Below, piece by piece: positions 1 through 7,178 of a stretch of 21,927 nt of DNA. Numbering within the stretch: the stretch's first letter is position 1; each line of letters starts with the position of its first letter. The notes beneath the pieces are model-generated. The model saw nothing but the letters and a program-made list of their open reading frames with translations, did not search any database and was not told the origin of the DNA. Source of the stretch: a virus; the IMG/VR virus record IMGVR_UViG_3300027784_000835, positions 1 through 21,927 of that record, one strand, 5' to 3'. A program made the translations under genes and the position numbers.

Positions 1-23
1 CTCGCTGCGCTGCCCGACTTTTT

Positions 24-54
24 GAGAGGACCATGCGATGTGGTCCTCTCTTTT
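24..54 (+). terminator. Rho-independent terminator of an upstream gene
   Basis: A perfect 10-bp inverted repeat (GAGAGGACCA at 24-33, TGGTCCTCTC at 41-50) with a 7-nt loop is followed by TTTT. It separates whatever lies left of the window from the first operon here. The T-run is short, so termination may be incomplete. Confidence 0.75.
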
Positions 55-126
55 ACTGCTTATGTAACGGCACTGTGTGAATAAGTCCAACCACAGATAC
101 TGGGAGGGGTAGGGGTTTCTTTTGCT

Positions 127-177
127 ATAAAACCCCACCCGGGATAAACCGCAATAAAACCCCACCCGGTATAAACC
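127..177 (+). repeat. Two 24-bp direct repeats at 27-bp spacing
   Basis: Copies at 127-150 and 154-177 both start ATAAAACCCCACCCGG and end ATAAACC, differing at one base. A third copy, with two adjacent mismatches to copy 2, lies inside the start of the SNF2 gene (8263-8286). A looser one follows at 8394-8416. The two intergenic copies sit just upstream of the first promoter. They could be protein-binding sites or a relic of a duplicated helicase-gene start. Confidence 0.7.
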
Positions 178-196
178 TGCAATTTTATGTCAACCC

Positions 197-225
197 TTGA
201 TGTCGTATTTTTTATATGTTATAAT
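197..225 (+). promoter_or_regulatory. Sigma-A-like promoter P1
   Basis: TTGATG (197-202), a 17-bp T-rich spacer and TATAAT (220-225). The -35 box is preceded by TGTCAACCC, giving a 14-nt block TGTCAACCCTTGAT identical to that of the promoter at 11829. It would drive the RHH, ligase and prim-pol/helicase genes. Confidence 0.8.
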
Positions 226-246
226 ATTATCATAGTATGATAATAT
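224..246. promoter_or_regulatory. Palindromic operator overlapping P1
   Basis: A perfect inverted repeat with 11-bp arms (ATATTATCATA and TATGATAATAT) around a single G. It starts inside the -10 box and covers the predicted transcription start. This is the classic position for a repressor site. The first gene downstream encodes a ribbon-helix-helix-like protein, so autoregulation is the simplest reading. The operator role is inferred; the symmetry is seen. Confidence 0.65.
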
Positions 247-263
247 AAAAGGAGGTACAAATC

Positions 264-455
264 ATGTCTAAACAAACCCGATACATTGGGGCCCAGATAG
301 ATAAAGAGTTACACAAGAAGATTAAGATGAAGTGTGCTGAACGGGACCTCACTGTACACAAAGCTGTTGTATTGGGTCTGATTATGTTGTTGGATCTGGA
401 CGAGGACATCGACCTCGACGAGATAAACGAAGAATTATCTGCAACTGGAAGCTAA
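264..455 (+). CDS. Ribbon-helix-helix-like small regulator
   Basis: A 63-residue protein with the layout of an Arc/CopG-type ribbon-helix-helix DNA-binding protein: a short N-terminal strand (RYIGAQID, 6-13), a charged helix (KELHKKIKMKCAERD, 14-28) and a second helix (TVHKAVVLGLIMLLD, 30-44), followed by an acidic tail. Such proteins bind palindromic operators as dimers and repress their own promoters. It starts at ATG 264 after an ideal AAAGGAGG site. It is the first gene after promoter P1, whose -10/+1 region carries a 23-bp perfect palindrome, so it may repress this operon. The ligase ribosome binding site begins at its stop codon, so the genes are co-transcribed. The fold is inferred from pattern only; a plasmid-type antitoxin is an alternative, but no toxin partner is visible. 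Confidence 0.65.
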   Translation: MSKQTRYIGAQIDKELHKKIKMKCAERDLTVHKAVVLGLIMLLDLDEDIDLDEINEELSATGS

Positions 456-468
456 GGAGGTGATGTAA

Positions 469-1497
469 TTGCAGATTCTTCAACCTATGAAGCCAGCAAA
501 GATTGACCTTGAGAAACCAAGCCACCAAAAACGTCTTGACGAATGGTTCGAGGACCCTGCCTACGTAGCAGAACCTAAGATTGATGGTTGTCACTACTTC
601 AATCAAGCAGGACAGTTTCTTAGTACTAAGGTCTCTAAGAGGACAGGGAACTTAGTCGACAAGACGGAGAACTTCCCTCACTTGGTGGAAGGGTTTCTGA
701 GAGCCGACCTAGGGCAAACGGTACTGGATGGGGAGATATACTACCCAAACGACCACAAGAGTTACGGTGCTACCAAGGTCACAGGATGTTTGGGTCCTGA
801 AGCCGTCAGACGACAGGAACAAGAGGGATGGATACATTATTGTATCTTTGATGTCCTGAGGGACCCTGATGGCAACTGGCTGTTTAACCTTCCCTGGTAC
901 AAAAGAAGGGAACTGATGGAACAGATTGGCGCTGAGCTCTCCAAGCACTGCGAATACTATGAGGTAGTACCAGTAAAAAGAAACAGGAAACGCCAGTTCC
1001 TGGAGAAGGTCCTGAATCAGGGAGGCGAGGGTATTGTTCTAAAGTACACTAAGAGTATTTATGTACCTGGTAAACGGCCGATCAACAACTGGATTAAAAT
1101 CAAGACAGGCATTGAAGATGACGTTGTGATCTTAGGTTTCGATCCTCCAGAACGTCTATACACAGGAAAGGATTTTGAAACCTGGCCTTACTGGGAGAAT
1201 GGTGAACCGGTTACGCGTAGCTACTACAACGGCTGGATTGGTAGCATTGCGTTCGGGAAATACGACGACGAAGGACAATTAATCTTCTTAGGTAGTTGTA
1301 CTGGTATCACAGATTCAATGCGTGAGGAGTTCACTAACAACCAAAATGAGTACATCGGGCAGGTCATGCAGATCAAAGCGATGGAGTACACCGAGGATGG
1401 TAGATATCGCCACCCGAACTTCGTCCGAATCCACCCTGACAAAAATCCCCACGAGTGTGTTATAACACACAAAGGGGGTGAAGGAGCTGTCGTCTAA
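469..1497 (+). CDS. ATP-dependent DNA ligase
   Basis: A 342-residue ATP-dependent DNA ligase that seals nicks with a covalent enzyme-AMP intermediate; in a phage it joins Okazaki fragments and repair nicks. Nucleotidyltransferase motifs are in order: motif I KIDG (37-40, K37 the adenylated lysine), motif III DGE (87-89), motif IV EGIVLK (187-192) and motif V WIKIK (208-212). An OB-fold-like C-terminal region runs from about 220 to 340. The length fits small phage ligases with only the catalytic core. The start is the TTG at 469, eight bases after a perfect AAGGAGG; the next ATG (487) is too far from that site. It follows the RHH gene by 13 bp and overlaps the prim-pol gene by 20 bp, forming a replication operon. 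Confidence 0.93.
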   Translation: MQILQPMKPAKIDLEKPSHQKRLDEWFEDPAYVAEPKIDGCHYFNQAGQFLSTKVSKRTGNLVDKTENFPHLVEGFLRADLGQTVLDGEIYYPNDHKSYGATKVTGCLGPEAVRRQEQEGWIHYCIFDVLRDPDGNWLFNLPWYKRRELMEQIGAELSKHCEYYEVVPVKRNRKRQFLEKVLNQGGEGIVLKYTKSIYVPGKRPINNWIKIKTGIEDDVVILGFDPPERLYTGKDFETWPYWENGEPVTRSYYNGWIGSIAFGKYDDEGQLIFLGSCTGITDSMREEFTNNQNEYIGQVMQIKAMEYTEDGRYRHPNFVRIHPDKNPHECVITHKGGEGAVV

Positions 1498-3784
1498 GGT
1501 CACAACACAGAATATCAAGGAGGCCGCCCTAGCATATGTAGAGATGGGGTGGCCTATTATTCCCTTGTGCGATCCAGAACACAGGGATGTCGGAGATCAG
1601 CACCGACAGAAGTGCAAGGCTCCGGGTAAAGCACCCCTACTTAGTAACTGGACGCGACGTAGTGTACCAACAAAAGAAGAGGTGGAACAATGGTTCGAAC
1701 AATGGCCTAATTGTAATATAGGCCTTATTCTTGGTGATACAGGTACTACTAACCTCGTGGGTATTGATGTGGATGGCGATGTCGGGGAAGAGATCTTACA
1801 AGACATTAGTAGAGGTGTACTACCGCCTACCGTCGAATTCAAGACGGGGAATGGTAGACGCTTAGTCTACGAACTCCCACTTGGAGCAGAGAGTAAGAAG
1901 GTTGCACAAAAAGGGGATGACGGAGAACTAGCGTTGTTAGCTACAGGGCAACAAACAGTACTCCCACCTTCTGTACACAAGAACGGTACGGTTTACGAAT
2001 GGACCAAAACGCCTGAGGACCACGACATCGAGGAAGCACCTCAATTCGTGCTGAATCTTATCCTGGTACAGGGGGAGGGGGATGCGCAGCACGAAGCGAC
2101 GGTCACACTTGACGACTGGAACCAGAAGGTCCCACAAGGTCAGAGAAACGACCACTTGACCAAGTTAGCTGGTTCTTTGATTGCACGTCGGAATATTCCG
2201 AAAGAACAGATTACTGCATTCTTAAAGACGTGGAACCAGAACAATTGCGATCCTCCCCTACCAGAAGAAGAAATCGAAGTGATGGTAGAAAATCTCCACG
2301 CAGCCGAACTTGCCAAACAATCAGGACGTAAGAGAAAGAGAGGCGACGACAAACCGGTCCTACGCCCCATCAAGTTCGCCGAACACTTCATTGAGGAACA
2401 GAGAAAGAAAGGAACAGAGTGGAGATATTGTGTTGACAGAGGTATATTCTACAGATGCGACGTTATGGTAGGACCTTGGGAGATTGTTGATACATTATAT
2501 CTCCAACGCGAAGTAAGGAGAGCCCTCATCGAACAGGAGGAAACCTGGGATAGTCACAGGCATGTATATGAGGTTGTTTCAGCAATCCGAGAAGTCCTTG
2601 CCGACCCCGTGAACGACGACCTCTTTGATATCGGTTTACACCCCGATTTAAACCACGTATATGTTCAGAACGGTATGTTAGATTGGAGAACCCTCGAACT
2701 TAAACCTTGGGACCCGCGCACGTATAGTACTATCAAACTTCCCGCAGCGTGGAATCCTGACGCGAAGAACACCGAAGTGTACGAAGAGTGGAATAAAATC
2801 CTCGAAACGTGGGTACCAGATAAAGAAACCCGCGACTTCCTGCAGGAATACGTAGGGTACTGCTTAATCCCTGATTGCAGTCACAGAACTGCTGTCTTTC
2901 TGTATGGACCTGGCAGCAACGGTAAATCGTTGTTCCTCGAAGTTATCGCCAAATTGTTCCAGGGTTATATTGAATTTACTCCTTTACACTGGGTAGGGGA
3001 GAGGTTTGAGTCTGCAAAGCTACTTGATAAGCTCGTAAATGTGTGCGGAGATATCGATTCGAAGTATATGACAGAAACTAGCACCCTAAAGAGTTTGATT
3101 GCTGGTGACCCAATCCGAGCTGAATTTAAGCATGGTAAGAGCTTCCACTTCCACCCTGTTTGTCGTTTAATGTTCTCTGCGAACCAATTACCACGTAGTA
3201 GCGACAAGTCGGAAGGTTGGTATTCTAGGTGGAAGTTTGTTGAGTTCCCAAAGCGCTTCAAGACCGACACGAAGTTTAAGAGAAACCTATTAAACATGAT
3301 GAGTCGTCCTGACGGGCTGAGTGCACTGCTCTGTTGGGCTGTAGAAGGGTTACGTCGTCTATACAATACTGAAGAGTTCACCATTAGCGAACCTATGGAG
3401 CAATCTGCAACAAACTACCGCTTGGAGAACGACACCGTCCAGGCTTTCTTTTCTATGGTACTAAAGGTGGTGGGACACACCGGGAAGGACACAATGGTAA
3501 CTGTACCGAGTATATACAATGTATACCGTGTATGGTGTGAAGATTACGGTTTAAAACCAGTTAGTCAGCACGAATTTACACGCCGAGCCGGGGGTATAGA
3601 CATCCAGAAAGCTGTGCGCCGAGTTAAGGGTACCACAAGCAACTGCTTCCTAGGTGTGCAGTTTACCGAATACGCAGAGGAAGCTGGATATTATGAAGAG
3701 TACGTCTTCAATGAAAGCTTACGCGTTAGTAGTACCAGGAGAAGAGGTGGAGGTAGATCTAGTCAGTCCCAAGCAGCAGAGTGA
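1478..3784 (+). CDS. Prim-pol / SF3 helicase fusion (primase-helicase)
   Basis: A 768-residue replicative primase-helicase. The N-terminal part (about 14-195) is an archaeo-eukaryotic prim-pol domain: a GWPIIPL strand (24-30), the catalytic DVDG (97-100) and PPSVHKNG (163-170) carrying the conserved His. A PriCT-like helical linker follows (about 215-275). The C-terminal half is a D5-type superfamily 3 helicase: Walker A GPGSNGKS (477-484), Walker B ending GDID (524-527), motif C FSANQLP (566-572) and an arginine-finger stretch around R584. It would unwind DNA and prime synthesis for the PolI-type polymerase at 18039. The only in-frame start after the stop at 1463 that keeps the prim-pol strand is GTG 1478. 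The purine-rich AAAGGGG lies directly against it, so translation may depend on coupling to the overlapping ligase gene. Confidence 0.92.
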   Translation: MKELSSKVTTQNIKEAALAYVEMGWPIIPLCDPEHRDVGDQHRQKCKAPGKAPLLSNWTRRSVPTKEEVEQWFEQWPNCNIGLILGDTGTTNLVGIDVDGDVGEEILQDISRGVLPPTVEFKTGNGRRLVYELPLGAESKKVAQKGDDGELALLATGQQTVLPPSVHKNGTVYEWTKTPEDHDIEEAPQFVLNLILVQGEGDAQHEATVTLDDWNQKVPQGQRNDHLTKLAGSLIARRNIPKEQITAFLKTWNQNNCDPPLPEEEIEVMVENLHAAELAKQSGRKRKRGDDKPVLRPIKFAEHFIEEQRKKGTEWRYCVDRGIFYRCDVMVGPWEIVDTLYLQREVRRALIEQEETWDSHRHVYEVVSAIREVLADPVNDDLFDIGLHPDLNHVYVQNGMLDWRTLELKPWDPRTYSTIKLPAAWNPDAKNTEVYEEWNKILETWVPDKETRDFLQEYVGYCLIPDCSHRTAVFLYGPGSNGKSLFLEVIAKLFQGYIEFTPLHWVGERFESAKLLDKLVNVCGDIDSKYMTETSTLKSLIAGDPIRAEFKHGKSFHFHPVCRLMFSANQLPRSSDKSEGWYSRWKFVEFPKRFKTDTKFKRNLLNMMSRPDGLSALLCWAVEGLRRLYNTEEFTISEPMEQSATNYRLENDTVQAFFSMVLKVVGHTGKDTMVTVPSIYNVYRVWCEDYGLKPVSQHEFTRRAGGIDIQKAVRRVKGTTSNCFLGVQFTEYAEEAGYYEEYVFNESLRVSSTRRRGGGRSSQSQAAE

Positions 3785-3816
3785 CGTGTTCTCAAAAAAA
3801 TTTTTAAAAATAACCA

Positions 3817-3845
3817 TTGCTAAATTTTTATAAAAAAGTTATAAT
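3817..3845 (+). promoter_or_regulatory. Sigma-A-like promoter P2
   Basis: TTGCTA (3817-3822), a 17-bp spacer and TATAAT (3840-3845) lie in a very AT-rich 100-bp gap. TAACCA precedes the -35 box, resembling the TAACCC/TCAACCC of the other three promoters. It drives the triple-HTH gene and probably the following small-gene run. Confidence 0.75.
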
Positions 3846-3883
3846 TAAATTGAAAATAAAAATTATTTCAGGAGGTGCCTATA

Positions 3884-4522
3884 ATGGCTGAGGAAAAACA
3901 AGAGTTGGAACAAGAACAAGGACAAAAACAGGAAAAGCAAACGTTCGTACTGGATAACGGTGAAGAAGGTAGTCGAGCAGCTTATATCCGGCAAGAGTTC
4001 CAAAAGGATCGCAGTAGGAAGGAGATCGCTGAAGAGTTAGGTGTGAGGTACAACATCGTATTCTCCGCGACCGCTAACATGTTCAATGCAAAGCACCCTG
4101 AAGGCGGCGGTACAGGACAAGCTAAGGTGGCTGAGGATCCGCGTACTGGTGAACAGCGTCTCCGTAAGGACATCATGAGAGAGCTGTACGAAGAAGGTTG
4201 GACACGCGGAGAAATTGCACATCACTTCCAGTGCCCCTACGGTACAGTGTATGGTGCTACTCGCGACATCGAACCGCCTGAAGGAGCTCGTAACAGGGGT
4301 GGAGGCAAGGTAATGATGACTCACCCTGACACCGGAGAAGAAGTACCTCGTGTCGACTTCATCCGCGAGAAGTTCGCAGAGGGATGGTCTCGCAGGGAGA
4401 TCGCCGACGCCGCTGGTTGTGACTACAGCGTAGTGTGGATGGCAACCAAAGAGGACAAGGATGAAGGTCAGGAGCAAGAGGATAAGAAGGACAAGGAATC
4501 TGACGAAGACCCCGACCTCTAG
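3884..4522 (+). CDS. Triple helix-turn-helix repeat protein, acidic ends
   Basis: A 212-residue protein of three internal repeats (about 25-66, 87-130 and 149-189). Each contains a GE/TGE lead, R..(F/I)(I/M)R..(F/L), a turn with R.EIA and a recognition-helix-like end (Y..V..AT). Examples are SRKEIAEELGVRYNIVFSAT, TRGEIAHHFQCPYGTVYGAT and SRREIADAAGCDYSVVWMAT. Each looks like a compact HTH, so one chain could bind three successive DNA sites. A Glu/Gln-rich N-terminus (1-20) and an Asp/Glu/Lys tail (190-212) flank the array. ATG 3884 is chosen over the in-frame GTG at 3875 because AGGAGG (3870-3875) is correctly spaced for the ATG and overlaps the GTG. It is the first gene after promoter P2, and a hairpin follows its stop. 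It could be a transcription factor, a genome-organising protein or a terminase-small-subunit-like protein; I do not recognise the family. Confidence 0.7.
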   Translation: MAEEKQELEQEQGQKQEKQTFVLDNGEEGSRAAYIRQEFQKDRSRKEIAEELGVRYNIVFSATANMFNAKHPEGGGTGQAKVAEDPRTGEQRLRKDIMRELYEEGWTRGEIAHHFQCPYGTVYGATRDIEPPEGARNRGGGKVMMTHPDTGEEVPRVDFIREKFAEGWSRREIADAAGCDYSVVWMATKEDKDEGQEQEDKKDKESDEDPDL

Positions 4523-4537
4523 TCTTCCCATACCTTT

Positions 4538-4575
4538 GGGGAGGGTTTAACACACCCTCCCCTTCTTCTTATTTT
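4538..4575 (+). terminator. Intrinsic terminator or attenuator after the triple-HTH gene
   Basis: A 9-bp perfect stem (GGGGAGGGT 4538-4546, ACCCTCCCC 4554-4562) with a 7-nt loop is followed by the pyrimidine-rich TTCTTCTTATTTT. No clear promoter lies between it and the HNH gene, so it probably lets some transcription through and sets a higher level for the first gene. Confidence 0.7.
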
Positions 4576-4609
4576 CAGACACGACGTTGAAAAGAAAGGA
4601 GAGTGCTAG

Positions 4610-5197
4610 ATGTCCAAAGAGGTTCCAAAAGAAAAGGTCTGTAACAAGGGGGACAATTGTGTAAACCCTGACGGGCCCCGTCAACCCATTGAGAACTTCA
4701 GTAGGAGGAAGATGTCTCCTGACGGGCGAACTTATGCGTGTAAGGCGTGTGAAAAGGAACAGGCGAAGCGAAATTACCACAGGAGAAAAGAGGAAGGTAG
4801 GCTCCAGATGACTCCTGAAGAGCACGAAGCACGCAAACAGTTCTATCGTGATTATTATCGTGCAAATAAGGAACGCAAGAAGCAATACGACGAGCAATAC
4901 CGTAGTAGTGAGAAAGGGCGCGAAGTAATGCGTGAAGGGCACACACGTAGACGACAACGCATGAAGCAACAAGCCGCCGAACCTTACGAGCGGTGGGAAA
5001 TCTTCCAGAGAGATACAGACGAGAATGGTGTACTGAGGTGTCAGATTTGTGGTACGGAGATAACAAGGGTACGAGATGCACACCTCGACCACATTGTACC
5101 TATCGCTCACGGTGGAGTAGACGCACCCGATAACGTAAGAACCACATGCACGGATTGTAATCTAAATCGTCCGAAAGGGGAGACAAGTAGTGAGTAA
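4610..5197 (+). CDS. HNH endonuclease with N-terminal Cys cluster
   Basis: A 195-residue protein with a C-terminal HNH nuclease domain: CQIC (144-147), the core HLDH (158-161) followed by IVPIAHGG, then N175 and CTDC (180-183). The two CxxC pairs form the structural zinc site and the H/N residues the metal-dependent catalytic site. An N-terminal zinc-knuckle-like region has C11, C17 and CKAC (44-47). The middle (50-125) is highly basic and helical (RRR, KERKKQYDEQYR), likely DNA-contacting. Free-standing HNH proteins in phages act as homing endonucleases or assist packaging; no intron or terminase gene is visible here. The start is ATG 4610 with AAAGGAGAG upstream. Its last 8 bp overlap the next gene. 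Confidence 0.85.
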   Translation: MSKEVPKEKVCNKGDNCVNPDGPRQPIENFSRRKMSPDGRTYACKACEKEQAKRNYHRRKEEGRLQMTPEEHEARKQFYRDYYRANKERKKQYDEQYRSSEKGREVMREGHTRRRQRMKQQAAEPYERWEIFQRDTDENGVLRCQICGTEITRVRDAHLDHIVPIAHGGVDAPDNVRTTCTDCNLNRPKGETSSE

Positions 5198-5507
5198 ACA
5201 TTACAAGGGTTTTACCGAACTGACTTTTAAGGAGTTAGTTGATACGTGGTGTGAGGTGAAGGCAGGAGACGAACACCGTACATTCACAAGTTTTGTTGTA
5301 GTTGGTTTTGGAGGAGAGGGTGAAGACGAAGAGTGCTGTATCACTGCCGCAAGCCTAACTGAGCTGTACTTCGCGATAGTTACACTGCAACAAGTGTTCA
5401 AGAGGGCAATAAAGGATGCACCACCTGAACTGCGTAGGGAGGTAGAAGCAGAGATAGCACTTGAGAACAGTATGCTCGGAGAGGACGGTTGGGATGACAT
5501 TCGATGA
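5190..5507 (+). CDS. Hypothetical protein, acidic, helical C-terminus
   Basis: A 105-residue protein that I do not recognise. The first half looks like mixed strand (TFTSFVVVGFGG, 32-43) with a glycine/acid-rich turn (GGEGEDEECC). The second half is helical (SLTELYFAIVTLQQVFKRAI, then PPELRREVEAEIALE). The start is GTG 5190, preceded by AAAGGGGAG and overlapping the HNH stop by 8 bp. Its end overlaps the RuvC-like gene by 14 bp. The tight translational coupling between a nuclease and a resolvase supports a real gene in the DNA-metabolism operon, but no function can be given. Confidence 0.65.
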   Translation: MSKHYKGFTELTFKELVDTWCEVKAGDEHRTFTSFVVVGFGGEGEDEECCITAASLTELYFAIVTLQQVFKRAIKDAPPELRREVEAEIALENSMLGEDGWDDIR

Positions 5508-5979
5508 ACTACTTCATCAGGTCAGACCTGTCGGATGGGAACCTCCTAGCAGATTATTGGCTATAGACCCTGGAGAAACTGTAGGTTATGCAATCTTTCG
5601 TCACGGCCAACTCGACTCTGTAGGACAACTAACCTGCGCCTCTAAACCTGCAACCGTGTTGGACTTAGCGATGCGAATAAGCGAATTAGTCAAGAACGTT
5701 GAACCACTCACGAAGGTAGTTATAGAAGATTATCGTGTTTATGCCAACAAAGCTAAGATGCATTCTTGGAATGCTTTACACACCCCCAAACTAATTGGTG
5801 CGATACAAGGACTCTGTATGCAGTACGAGATCCCAGTTGTCCTACAAGGGGCGTCGAGTATGCAGTTCTGTACCAATAAGAAGTTAAAAGAGTGGGGATA
5901 CTATCAGCAAGGGATGTCCCACGCAAACGACGCTATACGGCACGGGTGTTATTATCTATTATTCAATAAAAAGGAGTGA
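5494..5979 (+). CDS. RuvC-like Holliday junction resolvase
   Basis: A 161-residue RNase-H-fold nuclease of the RuvC type, expected to cut branched DNA arising in recombination or before packaging. The first strand LLAIDPGETVGYAIF carries catalytic D25, the second acidic site is VVIED (E78, D79), and the C-terminal helix MSHANDAIRH carries H143 and D146, the usual (H/D)xxD ending. The length is close to typical RuvC (about 160-175). ATG 5494 is preferred to the in-frame TTG at 5461 because GGAGAGG lies nine bases upstream and the protein then begins with a compact family-like N-terminus. The start overlaps the end of the preceding hypothetical gene. It complements the Sak4-like ATPase and PD-(D/E)XK nuclease further along as a recombination set. 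Confidence 0.87.
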   Translation: MTFDELLHQVRPVGWEPPSRLLAIDPGETVGYAIFRHGQLDSVGQLTCASKPATVLDLAMRISELVKNVEPLTKVVIEDYRVYANKAKMHSWNALHTPKLIGAIQGLCMQYEIPVVLQGASSMQFCTNKKLKEWGYYQQGMSHANDAIRHGCYYLLFNKKE

Positions 5980-5983
5980 TTGG

Positions 5984-6220
5984 GTGCAGCAGATATTCAG
6001 ACCTGGAGATTTGGTTGTGGTAGAGTTTGAGGGGGTAGGCGGACCCGAGCAACTCTTTGCCAGGTACATCGATAACGACGAGAACAGTGTCATGGTTAAC
6101 TACGAGATACTTGGCGTTAAGTACTGGATAAACATGAGAGCTATGTCCGTTGTAGGGATACGAACCGCAACAGCAGATGAACAGAAGGTATACACCAGGA
6201 GAATGGAAAAATGGGATTAG
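5984..6220 (+). CDS. Hypothetical small protein, beta-rich
   Basis: A 78-residue protein starting at GTG 5984 behind AAGGAGTGAT. The pattern is strand-rich, like a small SH3-like barrel: FRPGDLVVVEF (5-15), then ARYIDNDENSVMVNYEILG and KYWINMRAMSVVGIR. The opening PGDLV with aromatic strands is common in small SH3-type phage proteins, but I cannot name a family. It follows the RuvC-like gene by 4 bp and overlaps the 3D-domain gene by 10 bp, so it belongs to the same transcript. Function unknown. Confidence 0.65.
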   Translation: MQQIFRPGDLVVVEFEGVGGPEQLFARYIDNDENSVMVNYEILGVKYWINMRAMSVVGIRTATADEQKVYTRRMEKWD

Positions 6221-6789
6221 ATAAAGAATACAAAGACTTCATACGCACAGGTGTGATATTATTAGTAAGTCTTGCTGCGTGTGCTACGATGGCGGTATAT
6301 CTAACTGCGAGTTATGTCGAACCTAAAAGGCAAGAACAGACGGAAGTAGAGACACAACTTGAGGAACTTATTGAGTTGAACGAACAACTACTCAAGGACA
6401 ACGAACGTCTCTACGAGGAGAACGAACAACTACACAACCTGCTCGAAGAACTTATCGAGCAGTTAGAGCCCCTCCAAGAATTAGAGATTACGAAGGCAAC
6501 AATTACAAACTACGCACCCCTCGACCCCAACGCGGTCGAGGGGATGTGTTATAGTGGGGATCCGAACACAACTGCTTCAGGAGCACCTGTCACCATCGGA
6601 CGTACGGTCGCTGCCGACCCCTCCATTCCTTTTGGTACTCGCGTGTGGATCGAGGGATACGGATGGCGTGTAGTCGAAGATCGAGGCGGTGCGATACGTG
6701 GTAATAAATTCGACGTGGCGATTCACTGCAGAACGACTGCCTTCAATAGGGGCCCTCACGAACGTTGGGTCATAATCGACTGGAGGTGA
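6211..6789 (+). CDS. Membrane-anchored 3D-domain protein (putative cell-wall hydrolase)
   Basis: A 192-residue protein with three parts. A membrane anchor or uncleaved signal spans about 13-34 (GVILLVSLAACATMAVYLTA). A heptad-patterned coiled coil spans about 43-92 (repeated NEQL, EELIEL). A C-terminal 3D domain (about 95-192) of double-psi beta-barrel type has three conserved aspartates, D136 (AADPS), D157 (VEDRGG) and D168 (FDVAIH). 3D domains occur in MltA-like lytic transglycosylases and Firmicutes cell-wall proteins, so it probably acts on peptidoglycan outside the membrane. The placement among early DNA genes is unusual for a lysis enzyme. The start is ATG 6211, overlapping the preceding gene by 10 bp. 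The coiled coil suggests oligomerisation or spanning of the wall. Confidence 0.82.
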   Translation: MGLDKEYKDFIRTGVILLVSLAACATMAVYLTASYVEPKRQEQTEVETQLEELIELNEQLLKDNERLYEENEQLHNLLEELIEQLEPLQELEITKATITNYAPLDPNAVEGMCYSGDPNTTASGAPVTIGRTVAADPSIPFGTRVWIEGYGWRVVEDRGGAIRGNKFDVAIHCRTTAFNRGPHERWVIIDWR

Positions 6790-6795
6790 ACAATA

Positions 6796-6981
6796 ATGGT
6801 GTTGAAGATACAAGTTGAGACACTGTGTGGTCACTGTGACCATAGTGAGGTATGTAAGTACAGAATGGACTACGAAGATGTGCTACATTCCCTTAAGAAG
6901 GGTGTACCTACGAGTCAGGTATTCTCAAGGGAAGTTATGAAACACTTCACAGTAAAGTTAGAGTGTAAATTTTATCAATAA
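6796..6981 (+). CDS. Small Cys/His-rich protein
   Basis: A 61-residue protein beginning MVLKIQVETLCGHCDH, with C11, C14, C20 and C57 and nearby His residues, consistent with a single zinc site. It starts at ATG 6796 after GGAGGTGA, six bases downstream of the 3D-domain gene. Its first five residues match those of another small zinc-ribbon protein at 7401, suggesting related origins. It is one of a cluster of four or five tiny proteins of the kind phages use to modify host functions. No specific function is supported. Confidence 0.65.
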   Translation: MVLKIQVETLCGHCDHSEVCKYRMDYEDVLHSLKKGVPTSQVFSREVMKHFTVKLECKFYQ

Positions 6982-6992
6982 AGGTGAGCCAA

Positions 6993-7178
6993 ATGACTAA
7001 CGTTCGTTGTGTTAGATGTGAACATATCATTGTAATTGAAGGAGTTAAGTCTTGCAGAGCAGTACCTGGGGCGTTCATAAGAGACGACAATACTCCTCAC
7101 CCCTTGTGTCCTTACGTACAGGAGGAACGTCGGCAGTGGTTTCAAAAATTAAAAAAGGAGAGTGATGGTAATGATTGA
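6993..7178 (+). CDS. Small zinc-ribbon-like protein
   Basis: A 61-residue protein, MTNVRCVRCEHI..., with CxxC (6-9) and two further cysteines (SC near 20, LC near 39), likely one zinc site. An in-frame GTG at 6984 exists, but AAGGTGAG (6981-6988) overlaps it and is usable only for ATG 6993, so that is taken as the start. It is separated from the previous gene by 11 bp and overlaps the next by 8 bp. It is not recognised beyond the likely metal binding. Confidence 0.6.
   Translation: MTNVRCVRCEHIIVIEGVKSCRAVPGAFIRDDNTPHPLCPYVQEERRQWFQKLKKESDGND

Noticed and set aside
127-177. A CRISPR array
   Set aside because: Only two intergenic copies with a 3-bp gap; there are no spacers of the usual length and no cas genes.
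4037-5110. Minus-strand frames opposite the triple-HTH and HNH genes
   Set aside because: They are shadows of strong plus-strand genes with clear motifs and ribosome binding sites.
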